The notes below the pieces were generated by a model. The model made no database searches. It had not been told where the DNA came from and saw nothing but the letters and a program-made list of their open reading frames with translations. Positions 1 to 9,634 of a stretch of 64,000 bases of DNA are shown here, one piece after another (the stretch's first letter is position 1; each line of letters starts with the position of its first letter). Source of the DNA: Farysia itapuensis (lineage: Eukaryota; Basidiomycota; Ustilaginomycetes; Ustilaginales; Ustilaginaceae); NCBI GenBank assembly GCA_023212645.1, contig JALBYC010000029.1, forward strand, positions 1 through 64,000, read 5' to 3'. The translations under genes were made by a program, and so were the position numbers.

Positions 1-936
1 GATGTTTCCAACTCTAGCACTGTTTACATTGTGCAGCATGGATCTGTGCGCGATTTCGACGATGCGTTCAATGCGCTCTACCGCATCATCGGTGACTCTG
101 GTGTGATTATCTCTCCCGAGTTCTATGCTCAAGGTGACGTTGCTGCGCCCAAGACGTGGTACGAGCCCGAGACCACCCTCGCTTGGCCTGACAACGACTG
201 GTTCAACGGCGACGATGCCATCTCGCCCGCTGACACCGCACCTTGTTCCTCCTTCGATGTCATGGATACGCTGATCGCCAGTCTACGCAACAAGAAAAAG
301 TACCCCAACCTGGAACGCATCGTCTCGGTAGCTCACTCGGGAGGTGCTGCGTTCATGGGACGATACGGTATGCTGACTACAAAGAATACGGATATCAGCT
401 ATGTTCTCGCCAACACGCCTGCCATGCCTTACTTTACCTCTGCACGACCCGTCACTCCTCAGGACTGCCAGTACTTTGAAGCATGGGGTTACGGATTCAA
501 GTACACACTTCCACGCTATGTCGCAGCGAACAACCCGGGTCCTACCGAGGCATTCAAAAACTGGATCAAACGCGATGTCACGCTCATGACGGGCGACTAC
601 GACACTTACTCGCGCGACAGTACCGGTGATCAATCGTGCTATGCACTCTGCGAAGGTGGTATCAACCGTCGAGACCGTGGATACGCCTACTGGGCCTATA
701 TCAACCTGCTGGCCGGTACCAAGACCGATGTTTCCGCTTACTACGGTTATTCAGCACTCAAGAAACAGGTATCTGCTCTGTCACCCGCGCCCACATTCAA
801 GCTGCGCCATTGCACCGTGGACAAGGTACCGCATTACAACTATGGCATGTACTCGAGCGACTGTGGCAGAGCAGCCATCGCCGGTGATGCTACCTTACCA
901 GCCGCCTCTGACCCTGGACCCATCCGACCTGCGTAG
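1..936 (+). CDS. Secreted alpha/beta-hydrolase-like protein, 5'-truncated tandem paralogue
   Basis: The reading frame is already open at base 1, so only the C-terminal 311 residues are present and the true start lies outside the window. The product is nearly identical in layout to the hydrolase-like half of the next gene (1419-3260): the same VQHGSVRDFDDAFNALYRI block, the same conserved cysteines and the same PGPIRPA-type end. The sequence VAHSGGA fits a nucleophile elbow of an alpha/beta hydrolase (A-H-S-G-G in place of G-x-S-x-G). By analogy with the neighbour the missing part should hold a signal peptide and cysteine-rich repeats. Substrate unknown; secretion is inferred from the paralogue. 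It clearly arose by tandem duplication. Confidence 0.8.
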   Translation, partial: DVSNSSTVYIVQHGSVRDFDDAFNALYRIIGDSGVIISPEFYAQGDVAAPKTWYEPETTLAWPDNDWFNGDDAISPADTAPCSSFDVMDTLIASLRNKKKYPNLERIVSVAHSGGAAFMGRYGMLTTKNTDISYVLANTPAMPYFTSARPVTPQDCQYFEAWGYGFKYTLPRYVAANNPGPTEAFKNWIKRDVTLMTGDYDTYSRDSTGDQSCYALCEGGINRRDRGYAYWAYINLLAGTKTDVSAYYGYSALKKQVSALSPAPTFKLRHCTVDKVPHYNYGMYSSDCGRAAIAGDATLPAASDPGPIRPA

Positions 937-1418
937 ATCACCATCTCGTCATTGTAAAATAGATCTATCCGCTTCCAGTTGTGGTCTGTCTCGGTTGTGC
1001 AGCGTCGATCCCGTGTCAAGGTGTGTGTTTTCTTCACCGCCAAGCCATCTCTATGTTACCTCCTGGGATTGGCAAGATGGTCAGCTCGCCGAATTGGGAC
1101 GATAGCCAATTGCCACCCACGTCAACGCGTAACTCGGCTAAGCACCGCGGCTAGCTATGCGCCAGATCCCCACTGAACCGTTTAATCGCCGTCGCGTACA
1201 ACACTTCGCTTAAGAAAAGAAGCGCCGGTGTCACTTGTAGCGAAGACTCACGTGAGACATTTATGGCGCGGCTATCAAATCAATTCGCCGGAAATGGGAA
1301 AGAAAACATGAAGTTTGCCGTTGACGATGTTGTTCTTGATGTTGGTGTCGACATGTTGCCACCCTTGTAGAAGCATATATACTGGCTTCTTGCAGACCAT
1401 GTTGGCTCACCAACAATC
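937..1418. other. Intergenic spacer between the tandem paralogues
   Basis: 482 bases without a convincing gene. It holds the 3' end of the first paralogue and the promoter of the second. A TATATA-type element lies at about 1375-1381, roughly 40 bases before the ATG at 1419. One ACGCGT hexamer occurs near 1125. No repeat or RNA gene is visible. Confidence 0.6.
1375..1382 (+). promoter_or_regulatory. Possible TATA element of the second paralogue
   Basis: The sequence CATATATAC lies about 40 bases upstream of the ATG at 1419. This is close to the start codon for a TATA box, so the 5' leader would be very short. Assignment rests on sequence and position only. Confidence 0.3.
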
Positions 1419-3260
1419 ATGATGATGTTTACTGTCGAATGGCTGCTTGTTGCGCTGCTGGCCATCGCATCCGCCAATGGTGCTAGTGTAGAGAAGCGTG
1501 CCTTGACAAAGTACACTGCGCCTACGGGTTACACCTACTCCTGGGGTCTAGAGGGCAAACGATGCTCGTACAGCACTAGCGATTACATCTATCGCTACAA
1601 GAGCTCTGCTTCGGCTCTGTCACAGTCGGCGGTAGATTCGTGTGCGTCTCACTGCAACTCGGTCGCGGGGTGCGCCTTCTTCAATCCGATTCAGATGAAA
1701 GGCGGGAAAGAGGGAAACGTTCTCTGTGCCATCTACACCGATGCGCAGTCGAGCAAGTCGGCCACTTCTACTGCGGGGACGAGTGCGTCAGGCGGCACCG
1801 TCGTCAAGTCGTATGGATACAAACGCAGCGAGCCCGTACCTAGCAAGATCAAAGCGCCTACCAACTACAAATACTCGTGGGCGTCCGAGGAACATCGATG
1901 CTCCTACAGTACCAAATCATACCTCGCGCGCTTCCAGATCAACGGTGCCAGCTCTGTCACGCAGTCAGCTGTGAATGCATGCTCAGACTATTGCACCTCT
2001 TCGTCAGCGTGCAAGTTCTTCAATGCGATCCAGATGAAAGGTGGTTCAGACGGCAATGTTCTCTGTGCATTGTACTCTGCTTCGCAGACCAAGACATCTG
2101 CTACTTCCACTGCTGGCACATCGTCATCGGGTGGAACCGTGGTTCGATCATTTGGATTCATCAAGACTACCTCTGCTACCAGCACAAAAAGCTCGGCTCC
2201 TGCTCAAACCACCGTACCAGCCTCGCCCATTGGTGCTACGCTGGTCAGATACAAAGGTTGCAGCACCACCGATCACACGGTCCCGATGTTTGTCAACAAG
2301 AACTACCCTATCGGCTCGAACGATGTCTCCAAGTCCGAAACCGTCTGGATCGTTCAACACGGCTCTGTGCGCGATTTCGATGATGCATTCAATGCGCTCT
2401 ACCGCATCGTCGGTGACGAAGGTGTAATCATCTCACCCAATTTCTACGCAAAGGGAGACGCTGAAGCGCCCAAAACATGGTACGAACCCAAAACCACCCT
2501 TGCATGGCCTGACAATGACTGGTTCAACGGTGATGATGCAATCGCACCCTCCGACGCACTCAACAGGTGTTCTTCCTTCGACGTGATCGATACCTTGATC
2601 GACAGTCTGCGCAACAAGAAAAAGTATCCCAACTTGAAACGTATCATCTCCGTCGCTCACTCTAGTGGCGCTGCCTTTATGGGTAGATATGGAATGTTGA
2701 CCACCACCAACACGGATATAACCTACGTGCTTGCCAACACCCCTGCGATGCCGTACTTTACATCTGCACGTCCGGTGACGCCGCAGAATTGCCAGTACTA
2801 CGAAGCCTGGGGATACGGGTTCAAGTATACACTTCCGCGGTATGTCGCTGCGAACAATCCGGGTCCGCTCACTGCCTTCCGCAACTGGGCCAAACGCGAC
2901 GTGACACTTCTCACGGGCACCTACGATACCTATTCACGCGATAGCTCCGGCGATCAATCGTGCTATGCGCTGTGTGAAGGCGGAATCAACCGTCGAGATC
3001 GCGGTTACGCCTACTGGGCATACCTGAATCTCCTCGCCGGTACGAAAACAGACGTTTCGGACTACTACGGCTATACCGCACTCAAGAAACAGGTCAACCC
3101 ACTCTCAACATCACCGACATTCAAGATCCGTCATTGTAATGTGGACAAAGTCGCTCACTACAACTACGGCATGTACTCCAGCCAGTGTGGTCGTGCCGCC
3201 ATCAACGGCCAATCTACACTCCCCACTAGTGCTGATCCTGGTCCTGTAAGACCTTCTTAA
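1419..3260 (+). CDS. Secreted protein with two PAN/apple-like repeats and an alpha/beta-hydrolase-like domain
   Basis: 613 residues, single exon, starting at the first of three consecutive Met codons. Residues 1-21 are a signal peptide, and KR at 26-27 looks like a Kex2 cleavage site. Two homologous cysteine-rich repeats follow (about 32-137 and 144-248). Each has five Cys in the same spacing and the shared block FFN-IQMKGG, which resembles fungal PAN/apple-like adhesion modules. A Ser/Thr-rich linker leads to the C-terminal domain (about 275-613), where VAHSSGA (Ser415) fits a nucleophile elbow. The domain is shared with the truncated gene at 1-936. Extracellular or cell-wall location is inferred; substrate unknown. 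A lectin-like surface protein without catalysis is an alternative. Confidence 0.85.
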   Translation: MMMFTVEWLLVALLAIASANGASVEKRALTKYTAPTGYTYSWGLEGKRCSYSTSDYIYRYKSSASALSQSAVDSCASHCNSVAGCAFFNPIQMKGGKEGNVLCAIYTDAQSSKSATSTAGTSASGGTVVKSYGYKRSEPVPSKIKAPTNYKYSWASEEHRCSYSTKSYLARFQINGASSVTQSAVNACSDYCTSSSACKFFNAIQMKGGSDGNVLCALYSASQTKTSATSTAGTSSSGGTVVRSFGFIKTTSATSTKSSAPAQTTVPASPIGATLVRYKGCSTTDHTVPMFVNKNYPIGSNDVSKSETVWIVQHGSVRDFDDAFNALYRIVGDEGVIISPNFYAKGDAEAPKTWYEPKTTLAWPDNDWFNGDDAIAPSDALNRCSSFDVIDTLIDSLRNKKKYPNLKRIISVAHSSGAAFMGRYGMLTTTNTDITYVLANTPAMPYFTSARPVTPQNCQYYEAWGYGFKYTLPRYVAANNPGPLTAFRNWAKRDVTLLTGTYDTYSRDSSGDQSCYALCEGGINRRDRGYAYWAYLNLLAGTKTDVSDYYGYTALKKQVNPLSTSPTFKIRHCNVDKVAHYNYGMYSSQCGRAAINGQSTLPTSADPGPVRPS

Positions 3261-4419
3261 GGTTGTCAATCTACACGCCTTTGATACTTTTTCTCTACAT
3301 TTGTGAGTGCGTCTTGTTCCCGGTCTTGGTCTATATCTTCATCGTTGCTCGCGGGCGTGCGTTTGCGTTAAGAGCGTGATCAACTCGTACCGCAAGACCT
3401 TTACGCATGGTGACGAAGTGGACACGCGGATCTCGGCGTTTTTCTTGAACCCTACCTGACCTGAGAGTATCAAGATCGAGAGCAAGGAAAGCAGCTCTTG
3501 CTGAATAGAGCGGGTTCAACGTTCGAGCACCCATCGTAGATGAGAAACCAACAGAGATGAGGAAAGATCCAGTTCCGCAGCTGATCATTGGTCTACGCCT
3601 GATGTTTGGGTGGGTGGTTGCTGAGCAGCTGGTCCATCGTCAAAGTCGCTGAGCGGACGATCAAATATCATAGTGCTGAAGACTCAGAAGCTTCGAGATC
3701 GGCCATGGTCTTGTTCAGGTGCATCGACCGGAGCTGATTGAGCTGGGTCAAGATGGTGCGTTCGAGGCAGTCTCTGTGTCGTCAGAGTGACAAGCTGTCA
3801 ACACAGGATGCCGGCTGATCATGGCTTCAACCGGCGATCATCTGAGCAAGTGTTCAATCATGGCGGCCGTCGCTGTGTTGTACTCGAATGAACATGTTCT
3901 GTCCCACTTTGCGAGACTCAATAGGCTGCTTGAGATGTAGAGCTGCGTTCAGGCAGGGGTATTCTTGATTATGCGCGCTGCCGTGTGTTCGACTGCGGTG
4001 GTCTGTCATCTTAGTCATTTGGCGAGTAGAGTGACATGGCCTCAATGTCCAGTGGCGTTGCAAGCGATAGTAGCGAGCGGCTGTGCTGATTGTTGAGCAG
4101 GGACTTGGAAGTGTGTTGGTGAGAGGTGAGCCAGATCTCGACGCCGTCTTGGCCCGTTGGCCGCAAACACCTAGTCTAACACTTTTTAGAAGAAACTTGC
4201 TGGCTTGCCTGGCTTGCCTAGCCGGTGATGCCCATGGAGGCACACATGCATGGCGAGGGGCAGAGAGTCTCTGAACGAAGAGCGAAGCGAAACGCAGGCA
4301 GCATTAGTTGGCTACAGCAAAGATTAGCCGCAAAGGAGGAGCTCGAGAAAAAAGGAGCGAAAGGGTCAGTGACAGCTTGCACTCCACCCACCATCGCTGT
4401 GCGCGCACGTTCGCGTAGC
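3261..4419. other. Gene-poor spacer upstream of the importin gene
   Basis: About 1.16 kb with no gene I can support. Short open frames occur on both strands (for example about 130 codons on the minus strand at 3854-4243), but none shows recognisable family motifs or plausible composition. The right part must contain the promoter and leader of the importin gene. Confidence 0.6.
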
Positions 4420-7400
4420 ATGCAACACATCCTGGCCAGTTGCCTCGAGGCTACACTTTCACCACACCAAGATGTGAGGAGCAGCGCAGAAGTGCAGTTA
4501 GAATCGCTACGATCGCCCCAGAACGACGCGGAAGGGCAGGTTGGCATCGCATTTGCGACATTGCTTCTGGACCCGTCACTCAGCATACATCTTCGTCAAT
4601 CAGCAGGCATCGGCCTGCGCAAGTGGATCACTACTCGCTGGTCTCCCTACTTCGACAACTTCGCTGGAACACCGGCAGCAGACCCTGCTGTCAAAGAGCA
4701 AATTCGCCATGCTCTGCTCGCTGGCTTGTCAGACGCCAACCGCAAAGTGCGTCTCGCGACATCCTACGCCATATCAACCATCGCTGGGCCCGACTATCCA
4801 GATCAGTATGCACAACTGCTGCCGCATCTGACAGAGCTACTTCAGCGCGGATCACCAGATGGCATCCATGGCGCAATGGCGCTGCTTTGCGAATTTGTCA
4901 AAGTCGAGATGGACGAGGTACAGCTGATGCACGTTGCCAAAGAGATGCTGCCGAGCTTGGAGCTCATACTGTCAGACACGGATCGTTACAGCGCGCACAT
5001 CAGAGCTCGGTGCATCCTAGTCTTTCGCCAATGTCTCACAACGCTCTACATGGTCAAGGAAAGCTATCCAGCTGTTGTGCAACAGGCTACACAGACGCTG
5101 CTGCCACGCTGGCTAGCGGCAATGCAATCACTGGTCAGCGGTAACATCGCCCAAGACATGGGCGCAAACTGGGAAGTACTGGGCTTATACAACGAGATCT
5201 TCAAGACGCTCAAGGTCGCCAGCCTGTTCCGCAGCCAGTTCAAGCCTCTTCGCTCCCACTTTCTCACCTCGTCGGTGTCAACACTCGCCACTCTACTGCC
5301 TCTCTTCGAGCAAGCCTATCTCTCCGCCTCATCGGATGTACAACCCGCTTCGACTGCTGATGGCGACGAAGACGTGGCCAGTGATATCCCGTCTCTAGTC
5401 TCGGCCATCCTCGACTTCGTTCTCGATGCCTCGCGGGCCAGTCAGTGCCGCGAACTGTTCGTGCAGAACGGGCAAGCATCTGACCTGCTTCAACAGCTCA
5501 TTCGCAACCTGCTCGTGTATATCAGCATGACGACGGACGACGAAGACAGCTGGGCGAACGATGCAAATGCATTCATTGCAGACGAGGATGACGAGACGCT
5601 GGCCTACAGCCTGCGCATTGCCGGTGCAGATCTGCTGGGAACGCTGCTCGAAGACTTTCCGGAGCCAACGCTGCGCTGCCTTGGTCTTTCATTCCAAGCG
5701 CAGATCGAACAAGGCAATGCGCGCAGAGCGAGTGGTGATCAAGACTGGTGGAAGGCACACGAAGCAGGTCTAGCAGCAATTGGCAACAATGCAGACGCCA
5801 TCAACGAAATTCTGGACACGCAGCAAAGCAGTCAAGAGGCATTCAACCTCGAGGCCATCTTCTCAGGAGTCGTCTTCTCGAACGTCGGCAACGACGCACC
5901 GCTATTTCTGCAAGGAAGATGCTTCGTGTTTGCGTCTCAGTTCGCTCTTGCCCTTCCGTCCCATCTTGCCGTCAGCTTTCTGGACGCTGCCGTTGCTGCG
6001 ATCGAAGCACCAGCTACGTCTATGCCGGTCAAGATATCTGCAGTACGAACAATCAAAAACTTCTTCCGCCATCTTCCAGCGCAAACAGTAGCGTCTCAGG
6101 CGCCACGGATCGTGCAACAGCTCGGCCCTCTACTCACACAAGCGTCTGAAGACACCCTCGTCCTGATTATCGAGACAGTACAAGCTGTCCTTGTGCAAGC
6201 ACAAGAAAGTAGCGATGCAGACTCGAGCCCAACGGTCGAACCAGCCATCATCGGCGAGGTTGTCCAAGCGGTGCTTCACGTCTGGTCCCTGAACGCCCAA
6301 GACATCGTGCTGTTGTCGGTGGTCTCTGATCTGCTCGAGTCTCTAGCTGGATCGAAGCAGGAGGATGTGCCTGTAGTCGTAGTGCAGAAGAGCATGCCGA
6401 TTCTTGCTGATGCGATTGGATCAGCGCCAGTCGAGTCCGATGAGCCATCGGCGCTAGCCGAAACGGCAGTCGAGCTTTCGAAAAGCGTCTTGGATGGTGC
6501 AAGTGCAACCGCTCTCAAAGGCGTAGTCAGCGTGCTCTGCCCAAATTTGGTCAAAGTGCTCAAGAGTAGCGCCGATCGAGATGTGCTGCAGAACGGCATA
6601 GAATGTTTGACCGTCCTCGTCAAAAAATGCTCACAAGAGCTGCTGGCGTGGCACGAGCCGACCACAAATACCTCTGCAATCGAAGCAATGCTGCAGATCA
6701 TAGCCCGGCTGCTCGATCCAGCAGAAGGCTCGGAAAGCGGCGGTCTTGCAGTAGGCGATCTGGTGGTTGCGATCCTGCGCAAAGCAAGCGACCAAATTGG
6801 TCCTATTCTGCCCGAACTGCTCAGAGCGATGGTGCAAAGGTTGGTCACAGCTGAGACTGGCAGCTTTGTCCAGTCGCTGATCTTACCCATCGCATATCTG
6901 ATGCATAACGACGACGGTCAAGCAAAGCAAGTCATGGACCTGCTCGAAAGTGTACCAGCGCAAACACAAGACAGCAGTGGCAATGGGCTCGAGATCCTCG
7001 CTCGCAAGTGGGTCGAGAATGCAGAGACTTTCCAGGGCTTCTGGGCTCAGCGCATCAGCTCCCTTGCTCTGTCCAAGCTGCTGGATAGCCGCCGAAGCCT
7101 GCTCACTACCGCCATTGTGCGAGGCGATCTTCTGCCGGACAACTCGGGCTTGATCATCACGCGATCTCGAGCCAAGACAATGCCGCACCAGTACACACAA
7201 GTGCCGCTATTTGCCAAGATCGTCAAAGTGCTGCTCAAAGAGTGGGAATCTGCAACTCATGGCGCACCGAATGGCAGCTCAACAGATCAGCATCACGATC
7301 GCTCAAAAACTCCGGAAACAGATGACGAGGATGGTGATTGGGACGATGACGAACCGGCTCAGCGCGGCGGCAAGGACGAGTTTGGCTTCCTGTCCGACAT

Positions 7401-7680
7401 GCTCGGCCCTGGCGGCCTAGACGCCTTACAAGATGACAGTCTGTTTCAGGAAGACGATATTGATCTGCGGGATGATCCGGTCTACAACATGGACTTCAAG
7501 GTATGTACTTTGCCCTCTTTTCTCCTTCCCAGACTGCTTACTGACATGACTTTCTCGCACTTGCAGGGCTGGTTGTCAAGCTACTTCGCGCAAATGGCTC
7601 AGACGTCTGGGGTACTAGACCATCTGTCTCCACACTTAAACGAGAGCGAGAAGCAAGCATTGCAAAAGATTGTAGTTTAA
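4420..7680 (+). CDS. KAP114: Importin-beta family karyopherin (importin-9 / Kap114 type)
   Basis: HEAT-repeat nuclear import receptor that would carry cargo such as histones or TBP with RanGTP. I use ATG 4420 because the family's N-terminal region starts there (MQHILASCLEATLSPHQDVR). In-frame ATGs from 4228 would add a 64-residue, low-similarity tail. The importin-beta N-terminal block (RQSAGIGLRKWI) is near residue 60, and an acidic stretch DDEDGDWDDDEPAQ precedes the conserved C-terminus. An intron of 66 nt (7501-7566, GTATGT..TTGCAG, branch-like ACTGAC at 7540-7545) is read in frame if retained. Removing it aligns MDFKGWLSSYF with the importin-9 tail. Spliced product 1064 residues. Confidence 0.9.
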   Translation: MQHILASCLEATLSPHQDVRSSAEVQLESLRSPQNDAEGQVGIAFATLLLDPSLSIHLRQSAGIGLRKWITTRWSPYFDNFAGTPAADPAVKEQIRHALLAGLSDANRKVRLATSYAISTIAGPDYPDQYAQLLPHLTELLQRGSPDGIHGAMALLCEFVKVEMDEVQLMHVAKEMLPSLELILSDTDRYSAHIRARCILVFRQCLTTLYMVKESYPAVVQQATQTLLPRWLAAMQSLVSGNIAQDMGANWEVLGLYNEIFKTLKVASLFRSQFKPLRSHFLTSSVSTLATLLPLFEQAYLSASSDVQPASTADGDEDVASDIPSLVSAILDFVLDASRASQCRELFVQNGQASDLLQQLIRNLLVYISMTTDDEDSWANDANAFIADEDDETLAYSLRIAGADLLGTLLEDFPEPTLRCLGLSFQAQIEQGNARRASGDQDWWKAHEAGLAAIGNNADAINEILDTQQSSQEAFNLEAIFSGVVFSNVGNDAPLFLQGRCFVFASQFALALPSHLAVSFLDAAVAAIEAPATSMPVKISAVRTIKNFFRHLPAQTVASQAPRIVQQLGPLLTQASEDTLVLIIETVQAVLVQAQESSDADSSPTVEPAIIGEVVQAVLHVWSLNAQDIVLLSVVSDLLESLAGSKQEDVPVVVVQKSMPILADAIGSAPVESDEPSALAETAVELSKSVLDGASATALKGVVSVLCPNLVKVLKSSADRDVLQNGIECLTVLVKKCSQELLAWHEPTTNTSAIEAMLQIIARLLDPAEGSESGGLAVGDLVVAILRKASDQIGPILPELLRAMVQRLVTAETGSFVQSLILPIAYLMHNDDGQAKQVMDLLESVPAQTQDSSGNGLEILARKWVENAETFQGFWAQRISSLALSKLLDSRRSLLTTAIVRGDLLPDNSGLIITRSRAKTMPHQYTQVPLFAKIVKVLLKEWESATHGAPNGSSTDQHHDRSKTPETDDEDGDWDDDEPAQRGGKDEFGFLSDMLGPGGLDALQDDSLFQEDDIDLRDDPVYNMDFKVCTLPSFLLPRLLTDMTFSHLQGWLSSYFAQMAQTSGVLDHLSPHLNESEKQALQKIVV

Positions 7681-8241
7681 ATTTGCGATGCAATACAGTC
7701 GTCAACCTAAAGCCTTGGCAGGGAGCCGGTATGGCACGCGTTCGAGGAGAAGCAGGAGAAGACTGCTGCATGTCACCTTGTTTTTCGTTTGCTTGAACAA
7801 AGGTCAGACTGTGTCGCTCACCCGCAAAGCTGGTCTCTGTCGTATCAGCTTTGCCCATTTCTTGATGCCCAGACTTGACCAGTTCTTACAGTATTGTATT
7901 GAGCGTGTTACTTGAAGCGCTCATGACATCTAATTTGCTTGAGCTTTTGCCTTAAGGAATGCCCGTCTACACAAAGCATCAGCTCCAGATTCTTTGCAGC
8001 AGCTTTGGCTGCCATAGCTTGATCCAAAAGATCGCAATGTTCTTCGATAGCAGTCTCCTCTTTCCGCCTTGGGTGGTATATTGTTGGTGGCATGCGGCGA
8101 TATCGCGAGGCTACTATTGGCTGTGGATAGGGCTGCGTCATCTATACAATCTCATGTAACGCTGTCGGGCCAGGCGGTCCATTGGTCTATGCGAAGCGGT
8201 CATCCTAGCTAGCACAAGACGGTTCACTCGAAAACGCCGTG
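7681..8241. other. 3' spacer between convergent genes
   Basis: 560 bases between the convergent importin and carrier genes. Only short unsupported open frames are present. It probably holds the two 3' UTRs. No RNA gene or repeat was recognised. Confidence 0.6.
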
Positions 8242-9285
8242 TCACGATAACGCTTTGGATGCAGCGTCAAAGGTGCCGAGGAAGACTGCGCCTCCCAGGC
8301 CGATCCACATAGTCCTAGGCACGAAGCCGGAAAAGAGTGTTTTGAGCCCTTCGGTCCTGGCAATGTGCAGCAAGGTAGGAACGATGCTGGTGTTGACTCC
8401 ACTAGGTAGCTCTTGGAAGGTGACAGCTCCGACTTTCTTGGTGTGCAGCATGATTCGAGTCTTGACCACATCCAAGGGCGTCGTTACACCCGCAGCGATT
8501 GCGCCGGCAATGCTACCTGCGAGACCAGCTTGCCACGTCGGCAGACTTCGAACCAGTTCTTCATCCGATTGCTGACGGCCTTGCACCTGTGCCTGAGCGG
8601 AAGCTGTCGAGTCAGGAAGGAGGTTCGACTTGGCCATCTCGAGCTTCAACCGTTCGTAGAGCGGGAACTGGATACAAGTAAAGGGGATCTCTCTGCCGAC
8701 TGTGCTGCCAAATCCACGATAGTATCCACGGATACCTGTCTCTCGAAAGACAGTGCGGAAGGCCTGCCATGTCGAGGTTCCTTTGCCGTAGGTGAGTGTC
8801 TGCTGCCGTGACTTGATCACCTCGGTGGGCACACGAATCAGGCACGCTGCTACTTCAGCGATAGAAGCAGCAGCCATGTGCAAGCCCGCTGGCCCCAAGG
8901 ATCCATTTGTGCCAAAGACGCCGGGAGCCCACCGAATCAGAGAGGGCTTCATCGATTCGTAGGTGGTAAAGAAGACGGCAGCACCAGGAGCCGAGCCGAC
9001 CGCTGTGGACGCGAGACCGCGATACACGCCGGAGAAGCCACCAGCTGCCCAGAACCCTTGCGAAGACTGCAGCCTTGTCTTGACGGTGTCTATTGGGAAG
9101 AAGAGCAGGTCTACAGTAAGACCCGATAGGGCGCCAGCGAGCAGAGCTGTTGTGAAAGTGGGTCTAGAGCTGATGGCATTCTGTTCCAGAGTCTCTTCTA
9201 TACTGGACGCAACCATGACTGTCTTACCAGCTGAAGCAGATTGCCCTGGATCTTCCGACTTAAAGGCACGGGTAGGCGATGACAT
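8242..9285 (-). CDS. PET8: Mitochondrial S-adenosylmethionine carrier (Pet8/SAMC type)
   Basis: 347-residue mitochondrial carrier (SLC25 fold) of the inner membrane, expected to import S-adenosylmethionine for mitochondrial methylation and lipoate/biotin metabolism. Three carrier repeats are visible. The first has FFPIDTVKTRLQ followed by GVYRGLASTAVGSAPGAA, a very close match to yeast Pet8. The second has RVPTEVIKSRQQ, the third TTPLDVVKTRIM. I start at ATG 9285 (MSSPTRAFKSEDP), which leaves about 50 residues before the first helix. The same frame stays open upstream to an ATG at 9549, but that extension is built from a tandem DNA repeat and has no carrier similarity. Convergent with the importin gene. 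Confidence 0.88.
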   Translation of the reverse strand: MSSPTRAFKSEDPGQSASAGKTVMVASSIEETLEQNAISSRPTFTTALLAGALSGLTVDLLFFPIDTVKTRLQSSQGFWAAGGFSGVYRGLASTAVGSAPGAAVFFTTYESMKPSLIRWAPGVFGTNGSLGPAGLHMAAASIAEVAACLIRVPTEVIKSRQQTLTYGKGTSTWQAFRTVFRETGIRGYYRGFGSTVGREIPFTCIQFPLYERLKLEMAKSNLLPDSTASAQAQVQGRQQSDEELVRSLPTWQAGLAGSIAGAIAAGVTTPLDVVKTRIMLHTKKVGAVTFQELPSGVNTSIVPTLLHIARTEGLKTLFSGFVPRTMWIGLGGAVFLGTFDAASKALS

Positions 9286-9634
9286 CGGCACCACGAGGTG
9301 CGTGAGTGTGCTTGAACGCTTGGGGCGAAGCGACGGATCGTCCGACTCCTTGATCAGCGGACGCGCCGATTTCGAGCCGATCCCGGAATCTTCTAATGTT
9401 AGGTCTGCCCAAACGCATAGACAAGCGCGCAAGCGTACAAGGGTGCAAGCGTACGAGCGTACAAGCGTACAAGCTGCAAGCTGGCATACCTCACCCAATT
9501 CCAGAGCAACCAGCGCGCCCACGTCATCTTGAAGCATTGGTATTAGCATGGACCACAGAAAGCTAACTACGAGTCCTTGTGCAATGTCTTCGACAATAAC
9601 TCTCCACGTCTTTTGATTCGCATCCGCGGAGCGT
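9286..9634. other. 5' region of the SAM carrier gene and 3' side of alpha-actinin
   Basis: Non-coding as far as I can tell. The stretch contains the carrier's promoter and leader, including a short tandem repeat around 9421-9479, and then the 3' flank of alpha-actinin, which is transcribed in the same direction. Confidence 0.5.
9421..9479. repeat. Degenerate short tandem repeat (AAGCGTAC-like units)
   Basis: Irregular copies of an 8-10 base unit (AAGCGTAC, GAGCGTAC, AAGCGTAC) run for about 60 bases upstream of the carrier start. Read on the minus strand it gives a repetitive CTLVR-type peptide, which argues that the upstream open frame is not part of the carrier protein. Confidence 0.6.

Noticed and set aside
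3307..3459. Short plus-strand frame (KSVINSYRKTFTHGDEVDTR) downstream of the second paralogue
   Set aside because: Considered as a pseudogene remnant, but it is short, lacks an ATG and matches neither paralogue.
3854..4243. 129-codon minus-strand open frame in the spacer before the importin gene
   Set aside because: No recognisable motif, atypical composition and no splice-compatible neighbours. Treated as chance.
4228..4419. Upstream ATGs of the importin frame as the true start
   Set aside because: They add 64 residues of Arg/Lys/Ala-rich sequence without family similarity, whereas MQHILASC at 4420 begins the conserved importin N-terminus.
9393..9489. Coding intron in the SAM carrier beginning at GTATGC
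   Set aside because: Neither nearby acceptor keeps the frame: both candidate introns leave a remainder of one base and run into a stop. Start at 9285 retained.
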